Position numbers and translations under genes: made by a program
Shown: in pieces, positions 15,012-21,290 of the stretch
Layout: each line of letters opens with the position of its first letter
Numbering within the stretch: the first letter of the stretch is position 1
Source: Acidobacteriota bacterium
GTDB lineage: Bacteria > Actinomycetota > Actinomycetes > Actinomycetales > Microbacteriaceae
Assembly: GCA_019352055.1 (NCBI GenBank)
Contig: JABBOB010000027.1
Span: 1 to 39,757, forward strand
Length of the DNA stretch: 39,757 nt
Reading direction: 5' to 3'
The notes under the pieces: generated by a model
The model's database searches: none
Told to the model about the DNA's origin: nothing
What the model saw: only the letters and a program-made list of their open reading frames with translations

Positions 15012-15814
15012 CGGGCGAGCTCCTCCCGGATCTCCTCCGCGAGCAGGGCGGAGACCCCCTCGCGCCAGTCCGCGGCGCCGTGCGGGTCGCTGAACCAGGT
15101 GGGGATCCCGTCGATCGCCGCCGCCAGCTCGGCCGGGGACGGGACGTCCGGGAAGCGGATCACCTCCGGCCGGGTCGTGCCCCCCGTGACGCAGAGGACG
15201 AAGGCGCCGTCCAGGTCTCGCCGGGCGGCGAGCACCGTGCCCGCCCTGCCGAGCGGGGAGAGCGCGATCCGGCGGAACGCGGTCGTCGCGGCGAGAGCGG
15301 ACGGCTCGAACTCGATCGCGCGCACCACCTCCCCGGGGAGGAGGGACGTGGTCCGCTGCGCGAGCACGAACCGCGCGACGCGCTCGCGACGCTCGCCCCC
15401 GTCCGGCGTCCAGATCACGAGCTCCGCGTCGAGCGCGCCGCCGAGCCCGATCAGGGCGCCCGCCGCGAGCGCGGTCGCGATGTTCCCACCGATCGTCGCG
15501 GAGTGCCAGATCTTGAACGACTGCAGCAGGGACTCGGCGCAGTGCCGGAACAGCGGCAGCGCACGCCACCCCGGCTGCGACGGGATGGTGACGAGCTGCG
15601 CGACGGTGCACGTGGCGGCCAGCGAGAGGCCGCCGTCCGTGCGCCGCCGCCACGGGGTCCAGCCGAGCGCCATCAGATCGACGAGCCCCGTGAGGTGGTC
15701 CTGCGGCTCCGAGAACAGCCACGTACCGCCCGCGAGAGGGACCACCGTGTCGCTCAGCGCCAGCTCGGCGCGGGACCGGGGGATGCGCACCTCGGTCAGC
15801 GTCGGGAGATCCAT
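15008..15814 (-). CDS. Xanthine dehydrogenase family FAD-binding subunit
   Basis: A 268-residue molybdopterin-dehydrogenase FAD domain that passes electrons from the iron-sulfur clusters to NAD. The FAD pyrophosphate motif appears as VVPLAGGTWLF (family VxGGT), and ATIGGNIATALAAGAL is the second FAD motif. The CO-dehydrogenase-flavoprotein-like C-terminal part begins near FRRIALSPLGRAG. The ATG at 15814 follows a GGGGTGGGAT ribosome-site-like run; the ATG at 15832 would add MGWDGA. It is first in the leftward operon and coupled by a 4-base overlap to the fused Fe-S/Mo gene. A 24-bp inverted repeat lies about 50 bases upstream. Confidence 0.91.
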   Translation of the reverse strand: MDLPTLTEVRIPRSRAELALSDTVVPLAGGTWLFSEPQDHLTGLVDLMALGWTPWRRRTDGGLSLAATCTVAQLVTIPSQPGWRALPLFRHCAESLLQSFKIWHSATIGGNIATALAAGALIGLGGALDAELVIWTPDGGERRERVARFVLAQRTTSLLPGEVVRAIEFEPSALAATTAFRRIALSPLGRAGTVLAARRDLDGAFVLCVTGGTTRPEVIRFPDVPSPAELAAAIDGIPTWFSDPHGAADWREGVSALLAEEIREELAR

Positions 15815-15864
15815 GGCGCCATCCCACCCCATGCGCGTTGCGGCCGCGTTACGCGGAGCACGAA

Positions 15865-15924
15865 CGTGCATTTTGAAGGGGTTTCTGCCAGCCGCAGGCA
15901 GCAGAAACCCCTTCAAAATGCACG
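15865..15924. repeat. Perfect 24-bp inverted repeat between divergent genes
   Basis: Arms 15865-15888 and 15901-15924 are exact reverse complements around a 12-base spacer. The inner part of each arm is the run TTTTGAAGGGGTTTCTGC or its complement, distinctly richer in A/T than the surrounding DNA. Both flanking genes begin, rather than end, beside it (FAD subunit at 15814, membrane protein at 15953), so it is not a conventional terminator. It could be a mobile palindromic element, a regulatory dyad or a 5' hairpin in either transcript. Confidence 0.85.
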
Positions 15925-15952
15925 GGACAGCGGATGGGACGAAGATCGAGGC

Positions 15953-16294
15953 GTGCCCACCCCTCGCGCGCTCGTCGCCGCGGCCGCGGCCGCCTATCTC
16001 GCGAACGTGGCGCTCGGCACAGCCGTGCAGGCGCGGCTGGTCGACACGAGCCGGCATCGCTGGACGCACCATGCGCTGTACGTCGTGACGTCCACCCTGA
16101 CGGTGGTCGCGATCGCCGGATCGTTCGCGCGTCGCTCGCCGCGCGGCTGGCTGCTCGCCCCCGCGCTGGTGCCGCTCGCCCTGCTGCCGCGGGTCGGTCA
16201 CGACGCCCATGCGCGAACCGGGCTGGCCGCCGCCCCCTGGTACGCCGGGGCCCTGCTCGCCCCCATGCGGCTCGACGCCGCGAGGATGGACTGA
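15953..16294 (+). CDS. Small hypothetical membrane protein
   Basis: A 113-residue protein I do not recognise. It has an Ala-rich first membrane segment (about residues 6-26), a polar stretch [14 protein letters not shown] with several His residues, and hydrophobic segments at about 44-58, 66-82 and 92-107, giving four short helices. The GTG at 15953 is chosen because GATCGAGG lies just upstream and the frame before it is the inverted repeat. Its TGA overlaps the next gene's ATG by one base (16294), so it is translationally coupled to the nitroreductase-like gene. The function is unknown; a membrane partner of the reductase is only a guess. Confidence 0.65.
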   Translation: MPTPRALVAAAAAAYLANVALGTAVQARLVDTSRHRWTHHALYVVTSTLTVVAIAGSFARRSPRGWLLAPALVPLALLPRVGHDAHARTGLAAAPWYAGALLAPMRLDAARMD

Positions 16295-17106
16295 TGGAGC
16301 TCCTCGATGCGATCCGTCGTCGCCACACGACCAACGGCGGCTTCCTCCCGGATCCCGTGTCCCAGGAGCACCAGCGGATCCTCATGGAGGTGGCGGGCCG
16401 GGCACCCAGCCAGCTGAACAGCCAGCCGTGGCGATTCGTGCTCATCGAGTCCCGCGAGACGATCGAGACGATCGCGGAGATCTCCGGGGCGAGCATGACG
16501 ACGGCCATGAGCAACGGCACCTTCTTCGAGCGGTACAAGCCGTACTTCCGGTTCTCGAAGGCGGAGATGGCACGGCAGCGGAGCGGGATGCTCTTCGACC
16601 GGCTGCCCGCACCACTGCGCCCGTTCACCTCGCAGGCGTTCACCTCGCGCGGCCAGAAGCTGATGAACTCCCTGCGCGTGCCGCAGACGCTCGGTGCGGA
16701 GAACCGGAGGCTGGTCGCGGGATCGCCGCTGCTGATCGGCGTGATGCTCGACCGCGCGGAGTACCGGGCCGGGGAGCTCTCCTCGTTCTACTCGCTGTTC
16801 AGCATGGGCGCGGCGATGGAGAACCTCTGGCTGACGACGGTCGAGCTCGGCATGGGCATCCAGTTCGTCTCCTTCCCGATGGAGGTGCCGGGGGAGTGGG
16901 ATCGCATCGTCGCCCTGCTGAACGTGCCGGACGAGCTCGAGCTGATGGCCGTCTACCGTCTCGGCTACGTGCCCGAGGAGCGGCGGAGGCCGGCCATCGA
17001 CTGGACCAGCTCCGAGCGGAAGCTGCCGTCGCAGTACGTGTTCCGTGAGCGCGCCGACGCGCCGCAGGCGGGGTGGGACGAGCTCGTGCGGGCCCCCGAG
17101 CACTGA
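16294..17106 (+). CDS. Nitroreductase family protein
   Basis: A 270-residue flavoprotein of the nitroreductase superfamily. The N-terminus has [15 protein letters not shown] and [16 protein letters not shown], the FMN-binding RxS/T and N-x-Q-PW-RF signatures. The central [24 protein letters not shown] is the hydrophobic dimer helix, and [14 protein letters not shown] ends the fold. An insertion of roughly 60 residues (about 75-135), with an aromatic-rich [11 protein letters not shown], is longer than in minimal members. FMN-dependent NAD(P)H oxidation is expected; the physiological substrate is unknown. It starts one base inside the previous stop codon. Confidence 0.9.
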   Translation: MELLDAIRRRHTTNGGFLPDPVSQEHQRILMEVAGRAPSQLNSQPWRFVLIESRETIETIAEISGASMTTAMSNGTFFERYKPYFRFSKAEMARQRSGMLFDRLPAPLRPFTSQAFTSRGQKLMNSLRVPQTLGAENRRLVAGSPLLIGVMLDRAEYRAGELSSFYSLFSMGAAMENLWLTTVELGMGIQFVSFPMEVPGEWDRIVALLNVPDELELMAVYRLGYVPEERRRPAIDWTSSERKLPSQYVFRERADAPQAGWDELVRAPEH

Positions 17107-17157
17107 GGCCGCCCCCGTTCGGAGGCTTCGTACCGCTGAGGAGTGCAAGGGTCCAGC

Positions 17158-17862
17158 GTGCGCATCACGACCTTGAACCTGCGCGGCTTCTTCGACTGGA
17201 CTGCGCGATCGCCGCAGATCATCGCCTATCTGAAGGGCGTCGACCCGGACGTGATCCTGTTCCAGGAGGTCGTCTACCTCCCGGAGATCTCGCCGTTCTC
17301 GCCCGTCGAGCTGCTGAACCGCGAGCTGCGGCTGCCCTATCGGAGCGAATCGATCACCCGGCTGCAGCGGGGTCGAACCCATCCCGTCTACCGGGAGGGG
17401 CTGGCGCTGCTGTCGAAGGCTCCTCTCACCGCGACGCAGACACTGGCGCTGCAGCACGAGCTGGGCGACCCGCACCAGCGCATCGTCCAGTTCGCCGACG
17501 TGACGGGGGACGAGGGCGTCTGGCCGCTCGCCAACGTCCACCTGTCCGTCCGGGACGACTTCGCCCTGCACCATCTCCGCGAGGTCCTGACCGTGCTCCA
17601 GGCGAAAGGCGAGCGTCGGATCCTCGGCGGCGACTTCAACGTGGATCACCTCGAGCAGCACGCGGACCTGTGGCACGACGCCGTGCTGACCTCGACCGTC
17701 GCGAGGTACCAGTCGCATCCCTCATCGCACGAGAACGACGACTACTTCCTCGTCCCGACCGAGTTCTCGATCGACCGGGTGCTGGTCTCCGGCGACCACC
17801 TGTCCGACCATGAGGCGATCACGGTCGACCTGTCGCGTGCCGTGGAGGAAGCGCCCCGCTGA
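17158..17862 (+). CDS. Endonuclease/exonuclease/phosphatase family protein
   Basis: A 234-residue metal-dependent phosphodiesterase fold. The order of motifs is RITTLNLRGFFDW at the N-terminus (metal Asn), VILFQEVVYLP (metal Glu), LANVHLSV, RILGGDFNVDH (catalytic Asp-x-Asn), and the C-terminal SDHEAITVDL with the general-base Asp-His pair. The family includes DNases, sphingomyelinases and inositol phosphatases; the short length and absence of a signal peptide suggest a cytoplasmic enzyme. The GTG at 17158 has AAGGG 6 bases upstream; the GTG at 17143 would overlap its own ribosome site. Confidence 0.88.
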   Translation: MRITTLNLRGFFDWTARSPQIIAYLKGVDPDVILFQEVVYLPEISPFSPVELLNRELRLPYRSESITRLQRGRTHPVYREGLALLSKAPLTATQTLALQHELGDPHQRIVQFADVTGDEGVWPLANVHLSVRDDFALHHLREVLTVLQAKGERRILGGDFNVDHLEQHADLWHDAVLTSTVARYQSHPSSHENDDYFLVPTEFSIDRVLVSGDHLSDHEAITVDLSRAVEEAPR

Positions 17863-17886
17863 CGCCCAGGAGGCTCGCAGTAGCGT
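17859..17886 (+). promoter_or_regulatory. Predicted leaderless promoter of the second aldo/keto reductase
   Basis: CTGACG (17859-17864), a 16-base spacer and TAGCGT (17881-17886) form a reasonable promoter. The ATG at 17894 lies 7 bases after the -10 box, which fits a leaderless transcript. The -35 box overlaps the stop codon of the preceding gene. Confidence 0.5.
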
Positions 17887-17893
17887 CGATGAC

Positions 17894-18736
17894 ATGACGA
17901 CGACCCCGGTCCCGACGATCACGCTCAACAACGGCGTGGAGATCCCGCAGCTGGGCTTCGGTGTGTTCCAGATCCCGCCCGCGGAGACGAAGGACGCCAC
18001 CGCCAAGGCTCTCGAGGTGGGCTACCGCCACATCGACACCGCCGAGATGTACGGCAACGAGGAGGGCGTGGGCCAGGCGGTCCGCGCCTCCGGGATCCCG
18101 CGCGAGGAGCTGTTCGTGACGAGCAAGCTCAACAACGGCTTCCACGCTCCGGAGGACGCGCTCGCCGCGTTCGAGGTGACCCTCGGCACGCTCGACATCG
18201 ACTACGTCGACCTGTTCCTCATCCACTGGCCGCTGCCGAACGTCGGCGACTTCGTCGAGACGTGGAAGGCGATGGAGCACATGTACGAGGGCGGCAAGGT
18301 CCGCGCGATCGGCGTCTCGAACTTCCAGCCGCACCACCTGAACCGGCTGATGGCGGAGACGACCGTGATCCCGGCCGTCAACCAGATCGAGATCCACCCG
18401 TACCTCACGCAGGACGCGCTGCGCGCGTTCGACCGGGAGCACGAGATCGCCACGGAGGCGTGGTCGCCGATCGCGCAGGGCAAGGTGCTGACCGACCCTG
18501 TGGTCGAGCGCATCGCGCGCCGCGTCGAGCAGTCACCCGCACAGGTCGTGCTCCGCTGGCACATCCAGCGCGGCGACATCGTGTTCCCGAAGTCGGTCAC
18601 CGCGGAGCGGGTCGAGGAGAACTTCGACCTGTTCGGCTTCGAGCTGGGCGACGCGGACATGAGCGACCTCTCCTCGCTCAACAAGGACGAGCGCACCGGG
18701 CCGGACCCCGATCACTTCAACTACATCCCCGAGTGA
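17894..18736 (+). CDS. Aldo/keto reductase, 2,5-diketo-D-gluconate reductase-like
   Basis: A 280-residue short-form aldo/keto reductase. Tetrad: Asp48 and Tyr53 in HIDTAEMYGNE, Lys78 in VTSKL, His111 in LIHWPLP. KVRAIGVSNFQPHHL and PAVNQIEIHPYLTQ are the family motifs, and FPKSVTAERVEENFDLFGFEL is the NADPH 2'-phosphate binding end. This subgroup reduces small carbonyls such as diketogluconate or methylglyoxal; the true substrate is not deducible. It is coupled by a GTGA overlap to the small protein downstream. Confidence 0.94.
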   Translation: MTTTPVPTITLNNGVEIPQLGFGVFQIPPAETKDATAKALEVGYRHIDTAEMYGNEEGVGQAVRASGIPREELFVTSKLNNGFHAPEDALAAFEVTLGTLDIDYVDLFLIHWPLPNVGDFVETWKAMEHMYEGGKVRAIGVSNFQPHHLNRLMAETTVIPAVNQIEIHPYLTQDALRAFDREHEIATEAWSPIAQGKVLTDPVVERIARRVEQSPAQVVLRWHIQRGDIVFPKSVTAERVEENFDLFGFELGDADMSDLSSLNKDERTGPDPDHFNYIPE

Positions 18737-19104
18737 GCTCCGACCCCGCTGAGGTCCGCGACCCGTTCGGCCTCGACGGTCGCGTGTTCACCATGGTGTC
18801 GTCCACCGCCAGCCGCGTGGATCCGGAGGCGCCGACGCGCTTCCGGTACCACGAGGCGAGCGGCGTGGTCTGGGGCGAGTACGCCGGTGACACCGTCTCG
18901 GAAGGACGGTTCGTCGGCGTCAGGACAGGCGACCGCCTCGTCGTCTCGTTCGTGCACGCGCTCGTCCGGGACGGCGATGTGGTGAGCGGTTCGGCCGGGT
19001 CGAGGATCGAGCTCGCGGACGCGGGGATGCGGCTCGTCGAGGACTTCGAGATCGACGGCGTGCCGCAGGTCAGCGTCTGCGCGGAGGTCGTCGCGCCGGC
19101 GTGA
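18733..19104 (+). CDS. Small conserved hypothetical protein
   Basis: A 123-residue predicted all-beta protein. Regular strands include RFRYHEASGVVWGEYAG, GRFVGVRTGDRLVVSFVHAL and GMRLVEDFEI. The layout resembles a family of short actinobacterial proteins with an FxYH...VWAxYxGG pattern that older annotations sometimes mislabel N-acetylglutamate synthase; I give no function. The GTG at 18733 overlaps the aldo/keto reductase stop codon by 4 bases, so it is in that operon. It is convergent with an ABC permease gene 6 bases away. Confidence 0.75.
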   Translation: MSSDPAEVRDPFGLDGRVFTMVSSTASRVDPEAPTRFRYHEASGVVWGEYAGDTVSEGRFVGVRTGDRLVVSFVHALVRDGDVVSGSAGSRIELADAGMRLVEDFEIDGVPQVSVCAEVVAPA

Positions 19105-19110
19105 GCCGGA

Positions 19111-19917
19111 TCAGCCGGCGAGCGCCCCGGCGAGGCCCCCGAACCGGAACGCTCGGTGCAGGAGGGCGAACACGGCCACCGGCGGGAGCATCGCAGCGAC
19201 GCCGAGCACCGCGACACGGCCGCTCACCACGCCCAGGCCGACGGTCCAGTTCGACTCGGAGGTCAGGAAGATCAGTGCGACGAGGTACTCGTTCCACGCG
19301 AACAGGAACGCGAGCACCGCGGTGCCGAGCACGCCGCCGACGGCGTTCGGCAGGACGATCCGGAGGAAGCCGCCGAGCACCGAGCAGCCGTCGAGCCACG
19401 CGGCCTCCTCGAGCGAGACCGGCACGTCGTCGATCGCGGAGGACATCGTCCACGTCGCCACCGCCGCGATCGATCCCGCGTAGATCAGGACCAGTCCCGG
19501 CAGGCTGTCGACGAGCTGGAGCGCCGCGAACAGCACGAACAGCGGGACCACCAGCAGGACGGCCGGGAGCGCCTGCAGGGCGAACACCGTGATCGCGAAC
19601 GCGCCGATCGCGCGTCCCCTGGCGCGGGACAGCACGTACCCGGCAGGTGCCCCGATCACGATCGCGACGAGCACCGTCGTCGCCGACACCGCGAGGCTGT
19701 TGCCGAACCAGCGGAGGGTGTCGGCGCCGAGCAGTGCTGCACCGATCCCGACGAGACCGCCCATCCGGGCCGTCTGCTGCACCGCGATCAGCACCGGCGA
19801 CGCGATCGGCACGAGCACGACCGCGGTGATGACGACCAGCAGAGCGAACCGCCACCAGTGCGGCCCGCGTACGGAACGTCCGCGCCGCGGCCGCGGCACC
19901 ACCATCTGCTCGGTCAC
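19111..19917 (-). CDS. Orphan ABC transporter permease (MalG-like)
   Basis: A 268-residue binding-protein-dependent inner-membrane permease with about six helices. The coupling (EAA) loop reads EEAAWLDGCSVLGGFLRIVLPNA (about residues 176-198), matching the sugar (CUT1) MalG class. FAWNEYLVALIFL near the C-terminus is another MalG trait. The N-terminal cytoplasmic tail is Arg-rich. The GTG at 19917 is a likely but not certain start; the ATG at 19905 is the alternative. No partner permease, binding protein or ATPase is adjacent, which is unusual for this class. Its upstream region abuts the rplJ promoter in the opposite direction. Confidence 0.85.
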   Translation of the reverse strand: MTEQMVVPRPRRGRSVRGPHWWRFALLVVITAVVLVPIASPVLIAVQQTARMGGLVGIGAALLGADTLRWFGNSLAVSATTVLVAIVIGAPAGYVLSRARGRAIGAFAITVFALQALPAVLLVVPLFVLFAALQLVDSLPGLVLIYAGSIAAVATWTMSSAIDDVPVSLEEAAWLDGCSVLGGFLRIVLPNAVGGVLGTAVLAFLFAWNEYLVALIFLTSESNWTVGLGVVSGRVAVLGVAAMLPPVAVFALLHRAFRFGGLAGALAG

Positions 19918-19962
19918 CGGGCGATCATCCCCGATCCGACGGCACCGCCCGCTCGACGGGGC

Positions 19963-19971
19963 TGGTATGGT
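19963..19971 (+). promoter_or_regulatory. Extended -10 promoter of rplJ-rplL
   Basis: TG (19963-19964), one base, then TATGGT (19966-19971) form an extended -10 element. The predicted start near 19978 lies right at the beginning of the L10 leader structure. No good -35 box is visible. Confidence 0.6.
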
Positions 19972-19977
19972 AGTCAC

Positions 19978-20049
19978 GAACCGAAGACCGCCGGTCGTTC
20001 CTGCCTGCAGGAACCGAAGGCCCGGGCCCAGCCCGGCGACCAGCGCAGG
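19978..20049 (+). ncRNA. Ribosomal protein L10 leader (autoregulatory mRNA structure)
   Basis: The layout matches the L10 leader. A closing helix GGTCG (19993-19997) with CGACC (20037-20041) encloses hairpin GTTCCTG/CAGGAAC (19997-20003 with 20008-20014), the conserved CCGAAGG, and hairpin CCGGGC/GCCCGG (20022-20027 with 20031-20036). It ends in the characteristic GCGCAGG (20043-20049). In other bacteria the L10-L12 complex binds this structure and represses its own operon. It is placed directly upstream of rplJ. Confidence 0.85.
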
Positions 20050-20091
20050 AACACCTGGAAGATCGACGTGCACAGCTCGTCGAAGCCTCGT

Positions 20092-20116
20092 GGCCTCTTG
20101 CGCCCGGGGCCTTTTT
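20092..20116 (+). terminator. Attenuator-like terminator in the rplJ leader
   Basis: GGCCTC (20092-20097) pairs with GGGGCC (20106-20111), including one G-U, and is followed by five T residues (20112-20116). It lies between the L10 leader and the rplJ start, so it is a plausible regulated transcription-termination point. Confidence 0.65.
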
Positions 20117-20179
20117 CATGAGCGCTGCTCGCGGTCCCTCGCGTCGGGTCCTTCGGTCTGAAGAGACGGAAGGAGACTC

Positions 20180-20689
20180 ATGGCGACGAAGGACGCGACG
20201 GTCGCCGAGCTGACGGAGGGTTTCCGCAGCTCGAACGCCGCACTGCTGACCGAGTACCGCGGTCTCACGGTCGCGCAGCTGAAGACGCTGCGCTCACAGA
20301 TCCGTGAGCACGCCACGTTCTCCGTGGTGAAGAACACGCTGACCAAGATCGCGGCGAACAACGCCGGCATCTCGTCGTTCGACGACGAGCTCGCCGGTCC
20401 GTCCGCGATCGCGTTCGTGCACGGCGACACCGTCGCCGTCGCGAAGGCCCTGCGTGACTTCAGCAAGGCGAACCCCCTCCTCGTCGTGAAGAGCGGCTAC
20501 TTCGACGGAGCGCCGCTCTCCGCTGCCGAGGTCACGCGCCTCGCCGACCTCGAGAGCCGTGAGGTCCTGCTCGCCAAGGCGGCAGGTGCCATGAAGGCCA
20601 CGCTCACGAGGGCCGCGTACGTGGTCAACGCGCCGCTGTCGAAGGCCGTTCGCACGGTCGACGCGCTGCGTGAGCAGCAGGCCGCCTAG
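20180..20689 (+). CDS. rplJ: 50S ribosomal protein L10
   Basis: A 169-residue L10 (uL10), the base of the ribosomal stalk. The N-terminal RNA-binding domain reads [29 protein letters not shown] and [10 protein letters not shown], as in other L10 proteins. The C-terminal helix (about residues 140-165) would bind L7/L12 dimers. GGAAGGAG immediately upstream supports the ATG at 20180. rplL follows after 92 bases, the usual stalk-protein operon order. Confidence 0.98.
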   Translation: MATKDATVAELTEGFRSSNAALLTEYRGLTVAQLKTLRSQIREHATFSVVKNTLTKIAANNAGISSFDDELAGPSAIAFVHGDTVAVAKALRDFSKANPLLVVKSGYFDGAPLSAAEVTRLADLESREVLLAKAAGAMKATLTRAAYVVNAPLSKAVRTVDALREQQAA

Positions 20690-20781
20690 GCCTGCGCTCG
20701 ACAAGCACAGGAGAACGAGCAGGCCGCGGCATGACTGCCGTCCTGCTGAACACCGAACACCCAGAAGCAAAGGAGGCCACC

Positions 20782-21165
20782 ATGGCCAAGCTCACCACTG
20801 ACGAGCTGATCGACGGTTTCAAGGAGCTCACGCTCATCGAGCTGTCCGAGTTCGTGAAGAAGTTCGAGGAGATCTTCGAGGTCACCGCCGCCGCTCCCGT
20901 CGCGGTCGCCGCTGCCGGCGGCCCCGCCGCTCCGGTCGAGGAGGTCGAGGAGAAGGACTCCTTCGACGTCGTGCTCGAGTCGGTCGGCGACAAGAAGATC
21001 CAGGTCATCAAGGAGGTCCGTGCGCTGACCTCCCTCGGCCTCGGCGAGGCGAAGGCGCTGGTCGACGGCGCTCCGAAGCCCGTGCTCGAGGGCGCGAACA
21101 AGGAGACCGCCGAGAAGGCCAAGGCCCAGCTCGAGGCCGCCGGCGCCACGGTGACGCTCAAGTAG
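20782..21165 (+). CDS. rplL: 50S ribosomal protein L7/L12
   Basis: A 127-residue stalk protein. The N-terminal dimerisation domain ([20 protein letters not shown]) is followed by the Ala/Pro/Val hinge (about residues 37-55). The C-terminal factor-binding domain has [20 protein letters not shown] and [18 protein letters not shown], both nearly invariant. AAAGGAGG lies about 6 bases before the ATG at 20782; an in-frame upstream ATG at 20731 would add 17 non-conserved residues. Confidence 0.98.
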   Translation: MAKLTTDELIDGFKELTLIELSEFVKKFEEIFEVTAAAPVAVAAAGGPAAPVEEVEEKDSFDVVLESVGDKKIQVIKEVRALTSLGLGEAKALVDGAPKPVLEGANKETAEKAKAQLEAAGATVTLK

Positions 21166-21182
21166 TTCCACCCGGAACCCGG

Positions 21183-21224
21183 CGAAGGGCCCCGGACTCC
21201 TCACGAGGGAGTCGGGGCCCTTCG
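21183..21224 (+). terminator. Terminator of rplJ-rplL
   Basis: CGAAGGGCCCC (21183-21193) pairs with GGGGCCCTTCG (21214-21224), and after one bulged G the inner GACTCC/GGAGTC pairs around a 7-base loop. It is a very stable 17-bp hairpin 18 bases after the rplL stop. Confidence 0.85.
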
Positions 21225-21290
21225 TCATGCCCGCCGGGGTGCCGGGCGCTCGCACCCGTCAAGATGAGCGGACGACACGAAGGAGTGGCG

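Noticed and set aside
15865-15924. Insertion-sequence terminal inverted repeats
   Set aside because: Only 12 bases lie between the arms, there is no transposase, and no target-site duplication is evident next to the arms.
12255-16088. Very long plus-strand open frame (about 1,277 codons) opposite the xanthine dehydrogenase genes
   Set aside because: High-GC antisense shadow: Arg/Pro/His-rich composition with no family motifs, while the minus strand carries complete Fe-S, molybdopterin and FAD signatures.
18733-19104. N-acetylglutamate synthase
   Set aside because: The name is used for similar short beta proteins in older annotations, but no GNAT or amino-acid kinase motif is visible.
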